Shown piece by piece: positions 35,331-43,625 of a stretch of DNA of 64,000 nucleotides. The DNA comes from Thermus brockianus (lineage in GTDB: Bacteria; Deinococcota; Deinococci; Deinococcales; Thermaceae). Location: NCBI RefSeq assembly GCF_021462505.1, contig NZ_JAKEDV010000006.1, positions 60,666 through 124,665 on the forward strand. The letters run 5' to 3'. The notes under the pieces were generated by a model. That model saw only the letters and a list, made by a program, of their open reading frames with translations. It made no database searches and was not told the DNA's origin. The position numbers were made by a program, and so were the translations under genes. The number at the start of each line of letters is the position of its first letter. Within the stretch, counting starts at the first letter, position 1.

Positions 35331-36184
35331 GTGGTGGCGTGGGCGGCCACGGTGAGGGCGGGGTCCCGGTTGTACCCCCCGCCCATGACCACCACCAAGG
35401 GCACGCCGAGCCCCTTCACGAAGCGGAAGACGGCGAGGTCCCGCCGCCCAACCCCTTCCAAGCTCAGGGCCAGGCGGCCGAAGCGGTCCCCTTTGAGGAC
35501 GTCCACCCCGGCGTTGTAGAAGACAAGGCCGGGGCGGAAGTCCTGGGCCACCTCTAGGGCGGCCTCGAGGGCCCTTAGGTAGGCCTCGTCCCCTACCCCA
35601 TCGGGGAAGCCCACGTCCAGGTCGCTCCGCTCCTTCTTCAAGGGGTAGTTCCGCTCCCCGTGCAGGGAGAGGGTGAAGACCAGGGGGTCATCCTGGAAGA
35701 AGACGGCGGTGCCGTTTCCCTGGTGGGCGTCCAGGTCCACCACCAAGACCCGTCCCCCAAAGCCCCGTTTGGCCCTCAGCCAGTGGATGGCCACGGCCAC
35801 GTCGTTGAAGAGGCTATACCCTTCGGCCCGCCCCGGGAAGGCGTGGTGGGTGCCGCCCGCAAGGTTCAGCCCAAGGCCCAGCTCCAAGGCGTCCTCCGCC
35901 GCCCGCAAGGTCCCCCCAGCGGCGTGGAGGGCCCTTTGGAGGAGGGCTTGGCTAAAGGGTAGCCCCAGGCGCAAGGACTCCTCCCGGGTAAGCCCCTCCG
36001 TAAAGAGCCTATCCAGGTATTCCCGCTCGTGGGCCAGGTAAAGCGCCTCCTTGGGCACCTCGGGGGCGGGGAGGATGGGAAGAAGCCCCTTTAGGGCCTC
36101 CGCCACCCCCCCGTACTTGTAGAGGGGAAAGGGGTGCCCCTCGGGGAGGGAGAAGGAGAGGTGGGCCGTGGTGTAAGCCCGCAC
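35300..36184 (-). CDS. Histone-deacetylase-family deacetylase (AcuC/HdaH-like)
   Basis: A 294-residue arginase-fold Zn deacetylase. The active-site signatures are intact: GGTHHAF, DLDAHQGNGT with zinc ligands Asp and His, FYNAGVDVL and GGGYNRD. Bacterial members deacetylate acetyl-CoA synthetase, acetoin-related substrates or polyamines; the substrate here is open. The GTG at 36184 is chosen because the longer in-frame extension is a shadow of the divergent phosphoesterase and AAGGAT lies six bases upstream. Confidence 0.88.
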   Translation of the reverse strand: MRAYTTAHLSFSLPEGHPFPLYKYGGVAEALKGLLPILPAPEVPKEALYLAHEREYLDRLFTEGLTREESLRLGLPFSQALLQRALHAAGGTLRAAEDALELGLGLNLAGGTHHAFPGRAEGYSLFNDVAVAIHWLRAKRGFGGRVLVVDLDAHQGNGTAVFFQDDPLVFTLSLHGERNYPLKKERSDLDVGFPDGVGDEAYLRALEAALEVAQDFRPGLVFYNAGVDVLKGDRFGRLALSLEGVGRRDLAVFRFVKGLGVPLVVVMGGGYNRDPALTVAAHATTYRLALSSLA

Positions 36185-36212
36185 GCTCCTATCCTTACGC
36201 CTTTCTGCCACA

Positions 36213-36842
36213 ATGAAAAGAAGCGTGCGCCTCCTTCTCCTCTCCGACCAGGTCCACCCCCACATCCACTCCCCCCGCTTCCCCCACAACCTCCCGCCCT
36301 TTGACCTGGTCCTGGCGGCGGGGGACCTGCCGGGGGAGTACTTGGAGTACGTGGCCAGCAAGGTGGCGGTGCCGGTGCTCTACGTGCCCGGCAACCACGG
36401 GGAGGAGTGGGTGTGGGAAGAGGGACGGAAGAAGCGCCCCGGGGGGGTGGTGAACCTGCACGGGAGGCTCTACCGCCACCAGGGGCTCCTCTTCTACGGC
36501 ATCGGGGGGGTGCCCCGCTACCGGGAAGGGGAAGGACAACTCGCGGAGGCAGCGCTTTACCGCCTGGCCCTCAAGCCCCTTTTCCTCCTACCCAGGCGGC
36601 TCCTTGGGGGGCACGGCGTGGACGTCCTCCTCACCCACGCCCCGCCCCCCGGGCCCACGGCTGGGGAGGACCACGCCCATAGGGGAAGCGGCGCCTTCCT
36701 CCTCTTCCACCGCCTTTTCCGCCCCCGGCTCCACGTCCACGGCCACACCCCCCTTCTCGGGGCGAACCCCAAGAGGGGCTACCGCACCCCCTTGGGGGTG
36801 GAGGTGGTGCACGTCCAGGGCTACACCCTCCTAACCCTTTAG
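36213..36842 (+). CDS. Metallophosphoesterase (calcineurin-like)
   Basis: A 209-residue calcineurin-fold hydrolase with its metal ligands: DQVHPH, AGDLPG, PGNHGEE, LTHAPPPG and VHGHTPL. Substrate unknown. It is divergent from the deacetylase across only 28 bp and converges with the MoaD-like gene with a 4-bp overlap. The first motif is DQVHP where most have DxHG or DLH, a mild variation. Confidence 0.86.
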   Translation: MKRSVRLLLLSDQVHPHIHSPRFPHNLPPFDLVLAAGDLPGEYLEYVASKVAVPVLYVPGNHGEEWVWEEGRKKRPGGVVNLHGRLYRHQGLLFYGIGGVPRYREGEGQLAEAALYRLALKPLFLLPRRLLGGHGVDVLLTHAPPPGPTAGEDHAHRGSGAFLLFHRLFRPRLHVHGHTPLLGANPKRGYRTPLGVEVVHVQGYTLLTL

Positions 36843-37348
36843 CCGCCCCCGCGGCTTGCGGCGAAGGCGATGCGGTTAAACCAGGCCTCCGCCTCCTCCC
36901 CCTCCACCTGGACCCAAAGCTGGGGCACGCTCAGGCTTCCCACCCTTAGGGGCTCGGCCTCGGCGAAGCGGACCGTGGCCCCGGGAAGGGCGTAGTGGCC
37001 TTCCTCCAGCTTCCTCCCGCCCCAGGAAACCAGGTATTCCTCCAAAAGCCACGGGGGAAGCGCCCCGAAGGTGGCCTCCGGCGCCCCGCCCGCCACCGGG
37101 GGGAAAAGGTCCAAGGTGGCGTCCGGGCCCAAGGGGGTGGCAAGCCCCGCCAAATACCGCACGTCCCGCCCCTCCAAAAAGACCGAAACCCGCTCCGCCA
37201 AGGCCTCCCCCTCAAAGAGCTCCTCCCTTAGCTTGGGGTAGGCCCGGACCAGGTTCTCCAACACCTCCCCCACGGTCCTGCCCTCCACCTCCAGGTGGCT
37301 TTGCCCCGTGAGGTCGCGGAAGGTGGCGTAAAGGTTCACCTTGGGCAT
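36839..37348 (-). CDS. MoaD-like ubiquitin-fold protein with C-terminal extension
   Basis: A 169-residue protein. Residues 1-90 are a MoaD/ThiS-like beta-grasp domain ending FPPVAGG; the diglycine is thus internal. An 80-residue C-terminal domain follows (LPPWLLEEYLVSWGGRKLEEGHYALPG...), matching from memory the layout of a MoaD-related T. thermophilus protein of known structure. It sits directly after the AOR gene, suggesting a role in sulfuration or supply of the tungsto-/molybdopterin. TAAACT-N6-ATG (37355-37360) gives it its own leaderless promoter. Confidence 0.85.
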   Translation of the reverse strand: MPKVNLYATFRDLTGQSHLEVEGRTVGEVLENLVRAYPKLREELFEGEALAERVSVFLEGRDVRYLAGLATPLGPDATLDLFPPVAGGAPEATFGALPPWLLEEYLVSWGGRKLEEGHYALPGATVRFAEAEPLRVGSLSVPQLWVQVEGEEAEAWFNRIAFAASRGGG

Positions 37349-37349
37349 A

Positions 37350-37386
37350 GGGCCAGTTTAAACCCCGGCCCCCTCGAGGGCCGGGG
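37350..37386 (-). terminator. Terminator hairpin after the AOR gene
   Basis: CCCCGGCCC (37363-37371) and GGGCCGGGG (37378-37386) with a 6-nt loop, followed on the minus strand by TTTAAACT. The TTTAAACT also contains the -10 of the MoaD-like gene, so terminator tail and promoter overlap. Confidence 0.7.
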
Positions 37387-37400
37387 CCTTGGAAGAAGGC

Positions 37401-39227
37401 TTAATCGTCCGCCGCCTGGGAGAGGATGCCGAGCTCGGCGAGCTTCGCCCTGGGCACCACGCCCTTTTCCCAGCCCCGCTCCCGGTAGTACTCCTCCAAC
37501 ATGAGGTCCAGCTCCGTGCGCTGCCCCTTAGAGCCGGCGCAGTCCGAGGCCTCCTCCAGGAAGCGCTTGGGCAGGTAGTCCGAGCCCTCGGCCCAGCCCG
37601 CCAGGTTGTTGTAGTAGCGCTCCAGGTTGTAAATGCGCTCGCCGATGGTCAGGATCTCCTCCGGGGTCACCGGGCGGCCCCAGTAGGCGGCAAGCTGCTT
37701 GGCGTACTCCTCGGGTCCCTCGGCGAACTGGCTGAACTTGCAGAGGTCCAGGGAGTCGGTGAAGGCGGAAAGGTCCTGGAAGAGCTTGGTGAGCTTGCCC
37801 TTGCCCTCCCAGGCCAAGGGGTCGGTCTTGTAGGGCACCCCCAGGATCTCGGAGGCCGGGGTGTAGGCCCGGAGGTGGCAGGCCCCGCGGTTGGAGGTGG
37901 CGTAGGCGATGCCCATGCCCTTGAGGCCCCGGGGGTCGTAGGCGGGGATGGACTGGCCCTTCACCTCCAAGGAGATCTCGGGATGGCCGATGGCCTTGGC
38001 GAAGCGGGCCGGGCCTTCCGCCAGCATGTCCCCCACCCCCTTGCGGAGGGCGATGGCCTCGAGGATCCGGATCTCCCCTTCCTTGTCCCCGAAGCGGATC
38101 CCGTCCTCCCCCGTGTAGTAGCCCTTCTCCGTGGCCTCCATGAGGACGGCGATGGCGTTGCCCGCCTCAATGGTGTCCATGCCGTAGGCGTTGCAGAGGT
38201 AGATGGCGTAGCCCGTCCAGTCGGTGTCCGTGTGCCCGGCGTGGGCCCCCAGGGCCCAGGCGGACTCGTACTCGTAGGACTCAAAGCGGATGGTCTTGCC
38301 GTTTACGTGCACCTCCACCATCTTCTTGCAGGCCACGGGGCAGGCATGGCAGGTGTTGTCCTTGATGAGGCGGTGCTCCCGGATGTACTCCCCGGAGATG
38401 GTCTGGACCCCGTCTATGCAGGTGTGCTGGGCGTTAAAGGTGGGCAGGGCCCCCATGACGTTGGTGATGTTCATGAGGACGTTGGTGCCGTAGAGGGAAA
38501 GCCCGCCCTTCTTGGGGGCGGTGACGTTCTTGGGGTCGTTGATGGTGGCGGAGGCCAGCCGGTCCGCCTCCCGCCAAAGCTCCGGATCCTTGGGCTGGGG
38601 CATGTGGTCCTGCTTGCCCACCACCACGATGGCCTTGAGCCGCTTGCTCCCCGCCACCGCCCCGGTGCCCCCGCGGCCCGCCGCCCGCTCGTCGTTGTTG
38701 ATCCAGTTGGCGAAGCGCACCCGGTTCTCCCCGGCAGGGCCGATGGCCATCACGTCCGCCTCCTCCCCGTGCCGCTCGCGGAGGATGCGGTGCACCTCGT
38801 GGGTGGTCTTGCCCCAGAGGTCGCTGGCGTCGTGGAGGGTCACCTCCCCGTCCTTCACCAGGAGGTAGACGGGCTTCTCCGAAGCCCCCTTGATGAGGAG
38901 GCCGTCAAACCCCGCCCACTTCAGCTTGGCGGCGGTCCAACCCCCCATGTGGCTGTCCGTGACCGTGCCCGTGAGGGGGCTTTTGGTGACCACGGCGAGC
39001 CGCCCCGACATCTTGGCCCGGGTGCCGGAGAGGGGGCCGTTCATGATGGCCAGGAGGTTGTCCGGGCTAAAGGGGTCCACCTGGGGGCCGTTCTCAAACA
39101 CGTACTTCACCCCAAGGCCCCGGCCCCCCACGTACATCTCCAGGTCCTTGGGGTCGGGGGCAAAGTACTCCACCTTGCCGCTCGTGAGGTCTATACGGGC
39201 GATCCTGTGGGCATATCCTCCAAGCAT
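37401..39227 (-). CDS. Tungsten-type aldehyde:ferredoxin oxidoreductase
   Basis: A 608-residue AOR-family enzyme oxidising aldehydes to acids with ferredoxin reduction, using a bis-pterin W/Mo centre and a 4Fe-4S cluster. The N-terminal pterin-binding part has YVGGRGLGVKYVFENG and AIMNGPLSGT. Cluster cysteines are in CHACPVACKK and in SLDLCKFSQF. The ATG at 39227 has AGGAGGTG before it. A TATAAT promoter lies at 39305-39310. The paired MoaD-like gene and moaC at 57.8 kb supply the cofactor. Confidence 0.93.
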   Translation of the reverse strand: MLGGYAHRIARIDLTSGKVEYFAPDPKDLEMYVGGRGLGVKYVFENGPQVDPFSPDNLLAIMNGPLSGTRAKMSGRLAVVTKSPLTGTVTDSHMGGWTAAKLKWAGFDGLLIKGASEKPVYLLVKDGEVTLHDASDLWGKTTHEVHRILRERHGEEADVMAIGPAGENRVRFANWINNDERAAGRGGTGAVAGSKRLKAIVVVGKQDHMPQPKDPELWREADRLASATINDPKNVTAPKKGGLSLYGTNVLMNITNVMGALPTFNAQHTCIDGVQTISGEYIREHRLIKDNTCHACPVACKKMVEVHVNGKTIRFESYEYESAWALGAHAGHTDTDWTGYAIYLCNAYGMDTIEAGNAIAVLMEATEKGYYTGEDGIRFGDKEGEIRILEAIALRKGVGDMLAEGPARFAKAIGHPEISLEVKGQSIPAYDPRGLKGMGIAYATSNRGACHLRAYTPASEILGVPYKTDPLAWEGKGKLTKLFQDLSAFTDSLDLCKFSQFAEGPEEYAKQLAAYWGRPVTPEEILTIGERIYNLERYYNNLAGWAEGSDYLPKRFLEEASDCAGSKGQRTELDLMLEEYYRERGWEKGVVPRAKLAELGILSQAADD

Positions 39228-39304
39228 TCTCACACCTCCTGAGGGCGGGATAAAGGCAAAGGGCGCCATGAAGACCGCACGGGGTTGCCCTGGTTTCGGG
39301 GTGG

Positions 39305-39351
39305 ATTATACCACTTTCCCGGGGAAGAATGTGAAGCCATTCGGGGATAAT
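39305..39351. promoter_or_regulatory. Divergent promoters of AOR and sugar kinase genes
   Basis: AOR: TATAAT on minus (39305-39310) with TTCACA (39330-39335), spacer 19 bp. Kinase: GATAAT on plus (39346-39351), six bases before its ATG. The kinase -10 lies upstream of the AOR -35, so the two polymerases would compete. Confidence 0.55.
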
Positions 39352-39357
39352 GGACCT

Positions 39358-40257
39358 ATGCTGGCCCTTTGCGGCGAGGTCCTGGTGGACCTCATCCTGG
39401 AGGGGGAAAACCCCTTGCGCTTCACCGGGGTCCTGGGAGGTTCGGCCCTGAACACCGCCACCACCCTGGCCCGGCTCGGCTTTCCCGTGCGCTTCCTCTC
39501 CGAGGTGGGCACGGACTGGCTCTCCCGTTGGAGCGAGGAGGAAATGGCCCGAAGGGGCTTGGAAGCCCATCTCGTGCGCCACGAGGGCCCCATGCCCCTC
39601 GCCCTGGTGCGCCTGGAAGGGGGTAACGCCACCTATAGCTTCCACCGCCCCTTCCAAGGGGCCTTCCGCCCCCCGAAGGGGGCCCTAAAGGGGGCGAGGG
39701 CCTTCCACTTCGGCTCCCTCTTCGCCCTGGAAGGGCGCACGGCGGATGGGGTCCTGGCCCTTGTGGAAGAGGCGGAAGGGGCCCTCCTCTCCTACGACCC
39801 CAACCTGCGCCACCCGCCCACGGGGGAGGAGCGGGCGCGCATCCAAAGCTACCTACGACGGGTGGACCTCCTGAAGCTTTCCCTGGAGGACGCCCGCCTC
39901 CTCTTCCCGGAAGGCCCGGTGGAAGGGGTAAAGGGGCTTCCTCCACCCCTCAAGGTCCTCACCCTGGGGGAGGAGGGGGCCTTGGCCTTCTTGGGGGAAA
40001 AGGAGGTGCGCCTGCCGGCGGAAAGGGTGGCGGTGGCGGACACCGTGGGGGCGGGGGATAGCTTCACGGCGGGCCTCCTCGCCCTCCTCCTGCGGAAAGG
40101 CTACGGCAAGGCAAGCCTCCCCTCCCTCACCCCGGAGGACCTGGAGGAAAGCCTAAGGGGGGCCATGGCCCTCGCCGCCCTGGCCTGCACCGTGCGGGGG
40201 GCCTACCTGCCCGAGGAAGGCCTTAGGGCCTGGAAGGCCCGCTTCCTAGGGGATTAG
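39358..40257 (+). CDS. PfkB-family carbohydrate kinase
   Basis: A 299-residue ribokinase-superfamily protein with the N-terminal signature GGSALNTATTLARLG and the catalytic DTVGAGDSFTAGLL. Substrate cannot be assigned; fructokinase and 2-keto-3-deoxygluconate kinase are the commonest close relatives. GATAAT-N6-ATG supports a leaderless start and excludes the longer upstream frame. Overlaps the convergent oxidoreductase gene by 12 bp. Confidence 0.88.
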   Translation: MLALCGEVLVDLILEGENPLRFTGVLGGSALNTATTLARLGFPVRFLSEVGTDWLSRWSEEEMARRGLEAHLVRHEGPMPLALVRLEGGNATYSFHRPFQGAFRPPKGALKGARAFHFGSLFALEGRTADGVLALVEEAEGALLSYDPNLRHPPTGEERARIQSYLRRVDLLKLSLEDARLLFPEGPVEGVKGLPPPLKVLTLGEEGALAFLGEKEVRLPAERVAVADTVGAGDSFTAGLLALLLRKGYGKASLPSLTPEDLEESLRGAMALAALACTVRGAYLPEEGLRAWKARFLGD

Positions 40258-41205
40258 GAGGACCTTCCCCGTGGTCTTCCGCCCCTCCAGGGCCTCGTGG
40301 GCCTCCTTGGCCTTTTCCAAGGGGAACTCGGCCCCAATCAAGACCTTAAGCCACCCCTCCCGCACCCCCTGGAAGACCTCCCCCGCCCGCCAGAGGAGCT
40401 CCTTGCGGCTCGCCGTGTAGTGGTGGAGGGTGGGGCGGGTGAGGAAGAGGCTTCCCTTGCGGTTCAGGATCTGGGGGTCCTGGGGCGGCACGGGGCCGGA
40501 GGACTGGCCGAAGAGGACCAGGTAGCCCCGGGGGCGGAGGGCCTCGAGGCTCTCCAGAAAGGTGGCCTGCCCCACCCCGTCGTAGACCACGTCCACACCG
40601 CCCCCGGAAAGGGCCTTCACCGCCTGGGCAAAGCCCTCGTAGGGAAGGGCGTAGTCCGCCCCCAAGGAGCGCGCCAGGGCCCGCTTCTCCTCGGTGCTGG
40701 CCGTGGCGTAGACCGTGGCCCCAAGCCGTTTGGCCCACTGGACGAGGAGGGTGCCCACACCCCCCGCGGCGGCGTGCACCAGGACCTGGGTTCCCGGCCC
40801 CACGGGGTAGGTGCTCTTCAGGAGGTAGTGCACGGTCATCCCCTGGAGGAGGGCCGCCGCCGCCAACTTGGGGCTAAGCCCCTCGGGGATGGGCACCAGG
40901 CGCTCGGCGGGGACGAGCTGGTACTCGGCGTAAGCGCCTTGCACGTTGGCGAAGGCCACCCGGTCCCCCGGGCGCACCCCCAACACCCCTTCCCCTACCC
41001 GCTCCACCACCCCAGCCCCTTCCTCCCCCAGGGTGAAGGGGAGGGGCATAGGGTAAAGGCCCTTCCGCTTGTAGGTGTCAATGTAGTTGACCCCGATGGC
41101 CTCCAACCGCACCAACACCTCCCCTGGCCCCGGCTCGGGAAGGGGAAGGTCTTCCAGCCGCAACACCTCGGGCCCGCCCACCTCGTGTACCCGGATCGCC
41201 CGCAT
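40246..41205 (-). CDS. qor: NADPH:quinone oxidoreductase (zeta-crystallin-like MDR)
   Basis: A 319-residue medium-chain reductase without the structural or catalytic zinc ligands. The NADPH motif HAAAGGVGTLLVQWAKRLG is intact, and IGVNYIDTYKRKGLY is the typical quinone-reductase N-terminal segment. It reduces quinones one electron at a time or other enones. TAGACT (41212-41217) lies six bases before the ATG. Confidence 0.93.
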   Translation of the reverse strand: MRAIRVHEVGGPEVLRLEDLPLPEPGPGEVLVRLEAIGVNYIDTYKRKGLYPMPLPFTLGEEGAGVVERVGEGVLGVRPGDRVAFANVQGAYAEYQLVPAERLVPIPEGLSPKLAAAALLQGMTVHYLLKSTYPVGPGTQVLVHAAAGGVGTLLVQWAKRLGATVYATASTEEKRALARSLGADYALPYEGFAQAVKALSGGGVDVVYDGVGQATFLESLEALRPRGYLVLFGQSSGPVPPQDPQILNRKGSLFLTRPTLHHYTASRKELLWRAGEVFQGVREGWLKVLIGAEFPLEKAKEAHEALEGRKTTGKVLLIP

Positions 41206-41243
41206 GGGCCTAGTCTACCCAAGCCCTCCCCGCCCCGCACCTC

Positions 41244-41289
41244 TTGAAAAGCAAAGGACTTTGCGATACAAAGTATTTTGTAGGAGGTG
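41244..41289 (+). promoter_or_regulatory. Promoter with palindromic operator and Shine-Dalgarno
   Basis: TTGAAA (41244-41249) and TACAAA (41267-41272), spacer 17 bp. The perfect inverted repeat ACTTTGCGATACAAAGT (41258-41274) covers the -10. AGGAGGTG (41282-41289) follows. The repeat is probably the binding site of the winged-helix regulator encoded third in this unit. Confidence 0.6.
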
Positions 41290-41292
41290 AAT

Positions 41293-41715
41293 ATGCGGCG
41301 CATGGCCTTCTGGGTAGCGGCGCTGGCCCTGAGCGCCCAGGCCCTTGGCGGCTCCTTGGGCTACGGCTTCCTGGGCTACGGAGGCGGGTTCCAAGGGGGC
41401 GGCGGGGGGTTCGGCACCTTCCAAGGCCTGGCCCTGGGGGGAGAGGCCTGGGGCGGGCCCGGGGGCAGGGGGGGCGCCCTGGTGGTGGGGCCTTGGCTTT
41501 CCCTGGGGGAGGGCTTCTACCTCTTGCCTGGCCTGGGCCTTGGGGGCGGGGAAGGGGGCAACCAAGGAGGGTTCCTCCTGGACCTGGGGGTGCGGGCCTT
41601 CTACTTCCCGAGGGGGGAAGGCGGCTGGGCGGTGGGGCTTGGGGTGGGCTACACCCACGCCCCCACCTTCGGGGGTTTCTACCTGAGGCTTCTCCTGGGG
41701 GGAGGGAGGCCGTGA
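41293..41715 (+). CDS. Exported glycine-rich protein of unknown function
   Basis: A 140-residue protein with a signal peptide (about residues 1-18, ending AQA) and a mature part rich in Gly (GGGFQGGGGGFG, then VVGPWLSLGEGFYLLPGLGLGG). Alternating aromatic/Gly segments with AFYFPRGEG and GVGYTHAPTF suggest a small outer-membrane beta-barrel, but no family is recognised. First gene of a unit with its own operator; the TGA overlaps the GTG of the next gene. Confidence 0.72.
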   Translation: MRRMAFWVAALALSAQALGGSLGYGFLGYGGGFQGGGGGFGTFQGLALGGEAWGGPGGRGGALVVGPWLSLGEGFYLLPGLGLGGGEGGNQGGFLLDLGVRAFYFPRGEGGWAVGLGVGYTHAPTFGGFYLRLLLGGGRP

Positions 41716-42262
41716 GGCGGGAAGAGGCCCAACACCTCCTCCAGCCGCCCAAAGGAGCGCGCAGGCGGCGCGGCTCAGGCTCGCCCTCCTCGGGGGGTGG
41801 TACCTGGTCCTTTGGGGCGGGGTCTGGGCCCTGGGCTACCTCCTCCAGGCCCTCCACCCGGCGTGGGCTGGGCCCTTCTTCGCCCTCACCGCCCCCCTGG
41901 CCACCCTGCTCACGTTTTACCTGGGCTTCCGGCAAAGGGAAGCGGTGCGGAGCGAGCGGGGCCTCCTGGTCTTCGCCCTCTGGGGGCTTCTCGCCCTCTT
42001 TTACCTCCTTCACTGGGCCTTCCTCCTGCCCCCTAAGGGCCTCGAGGGCCAAAGCTTCCTGGTAAGCCTCGTGGCCTTCGGCCTCGCCCTCACCGGGGTC
42101 CTTTGGAAGGTGCGGGAACTCCTCCTTGGCGGCTTGGGGCTATTCCTCCTCGCCCTCCTCCTCCTTCGCGTCTTTCCCGACGGGTGGGCATGGGGCATGG
42201 CCCTGGTGGGCTTTCTCGCTCTCCTCTTGGGGGTGCGGCTCGTATGGCGCTGGACCCCTTAA
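41712..42262 (+). pseudogene. Membrane protein gene with an apparent one-base deletion
   Basis: The GTG at 41712 overlaps the previous stop (GTGA) and begins RREEAQHLLQ, then the frame is lost. Inserting one G after 41744 (CAGCC to CAGGCC) restores HLLQAAQRSAQAARLRLALLGG and continues in one frame to the stop at 42262, giving about 183 residues with five to six membrane helices (WYLVLWGGVWALGYLL, PFFALTAPLATLLTFYL, GLLVFALWGLLALFYLL and more). Without the repair the helices before 41945 have no start codon. Either a real frameshift or a sequence error. Function unknown. Confidence 0.6.
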
Positions 42263-42531
42263 TCCACCAGGAAACCCGCCTCCGCCTCATGGCCCTCCTG
42301 GCCGCCCTGGGGGAGGAGGCCGAAGTGGAGTTCTCCTGGCTAAAAAACGCCCTTGGCCTCACCGAGGGCAACCTGGCAAGCCACCTGCAGAAGCTGGAGG
42401 AGGCGGGGTACGTGGCCGTGCGGAAGGGCTTCGTGGGAAGGAAGCCCAAGACCTGGGTCCGGCTCACCCCCCAAGGGCGGGCCGCCTACCTGGCCCACCG
42501 GGAAGCCCTTTTGGCCCTCCTTAAGGGCTAG
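42244..42531 (+). CDS. Winged-helix transcriptional regulator
   Basis: A 95-residue single-domain regulator of the MarR/ArsR-like winged-helix group (transcriptional regulator with HTH at [13 protein letters not shown]...[41 protein letters not shown], the wing being the last part). It overlaps the membrane protein gene by 19 bp and probably controls this three-gene unit through the palindrome at 41258-41274. No metal-binding cysteines, so the ligand is unknown. Confidence 0.85.
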   Translation: MALDPLIHQETRLRLMALLAALGEEAEVEFSWLKNALGLTEGNLASHLQKLEEAGYVAVRKGFVGRKPKTWVRLTPQGRAAYLAHREALLALLKG

Positions 42532-43577
42532 AAGGCCCGGGCGTACTGGGGCGGGACCTCCGCCTTGACCCCCAGGGCCTGAGCCGCCCGCAAGGGGAAG
42601 TAGGGGTCCCTAAGGAGCACCCGCCCCAGGAGGACGAGGTCGGCGCTTCCCGCCTGGAGGAGGGTTTCCGCCTGCTCCGGGGTGGTGATGAGCCCCACGG
42701 CCCCCGTGCGAAGCCCCACCCGCTTGCGCACGGCATCGGCGAAGGGCACCTGAAAGCCTGGGGCCACCGGCACCCGCACCCAAGGCACCACGCCCCCGCT
42801 GGAGAGATCCAAAAGGTCCACCCCCAGGGCCTTGAGCCTTTGGGCGAAGGCCAGGGTGTCCTCCAGGCCCCACCCCCCTTCCGCCCAGTCCGTGGCGGAA
42901 AGGCGCACGAAAAGGGGAACCTCCTCGGGCAGGGCCTCCCGCACCGCCTGGGCCACCCGTAGGGGAAAGCGCATGCGGCCTTCCAAGCTCCCCCCGTAGG
43001 CGTCCTCCCTTTGGTTGCTCAAGGGGGAGAGGAAGGAGGAGAGGAGGTAGCCGTGGGCCATGTGGAGCTCCACCACCTGGAAGCCCGCCCTAAGGGCCCG
43101 CCTCGCCCCCTCCACGAAGGCCTCCAAGACCCGCTCCATCCCCCTTTCGTCCAGGGGCTCGGGCACGGGGTAGCCCTCGGCGAAGGGGATGGGGCTTGGC
43201 CCCACCACCCGCCAGCCCAAGGGCTTTCCTCCTTCCCAGGGCCGCGCCACCCCCGCCTTGCGCCCGGCGTGGGCCAACTGGATGCCCGGCACCGCCCCCG
43301 CCTCCCGGATGCGGCGGGCCAGCTCCGCCAACCCCGGGAGGTGGTCCTCCGACCAGATGCCCAGGTCAAAGGGGCTGATGCGCCCCTCGGGGAGGACGGC
43401 GGTGGCCTCGAGGAGCACGAGCCCCACGCCCCCCAGGGCCCGGGTGGGGTAGTGGAGGAGGTGCCAGTCCGTCACCTTCCCGTCCTCCGTGGCCGAGTAC
43501 TGGCACATGGGGGACATGGCAAGGCGGTTTTTTAGCCGCAGGCCGCGAAGCTCTAGAGGGGTAAAGAGGAGAGGCAT
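42528..43577 (-). CDS. NADH:flavin oxidoreductase, Old Yellow Enzyme family (YqjM-like)
   Basis: A 349-residue FMN TIM-barrel ene-reductase. It starts [27 protein letters not shown] with the class III (YqjM-type) cysteine in SPMCQY, and has [19 protein letters not shown] with the His pair and [15 protein letters not shown] motif. AATAAT-N6-ATG (43584-43589) supports the start at 43577. Reduces activated C=C bonds; the physiological substrate is unknown. Confidence 0.92.
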   Translation of the reverse strand: MPLLFTPLELRGLRLKNRLAMSPMCQYSATEDGKVTDWHLLHYPTRALGGVGLVLLEATAVLPEGRISPFDLGIWSEDHLPGLAELARRIREAGAVPGIQLAHAGRKAGVARPWEGGKPLGWRVVGPSPIPFAEGYPVPEPLDERGMERVLEAFVEGARRALRAGFQVVELHMAHGYLLSSFLSPLSNQREDAYGGSLEGRMRFPLRVAQAVREALPEEVPLFVRLSATDWAEGGWGLEDTLAFAQRLKALGVDLLDLSSGGVVPWVRVPVAPGFQVPFADAVRKRVGLRTGAVGLITTPEQAETLLQAGSADLVLLGRVLLRDPYFPLRAAQALGVKAEVPPQYARAF

Positions 43578-43625
43578 GCGCCTATTATTGCCAAGAAACC
43601 CTTTCTCGCATGGTAAGATTTGCCT

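Noticed and set aside
37389..39242. 617-codon open frame opposite the AOR gene
   Set aside because: Shadow of AOR codon usage; no recognisable domain, and the AOR reading has full family motifs.
41743..41765. Programmed -1 ribosomal frameshift in the 41712 gene
   Set aside because: No X-XXY-YYZ slippery heptamer in the zero frame and no downstream hairpin evident; a simple base deletion is a better explanation.
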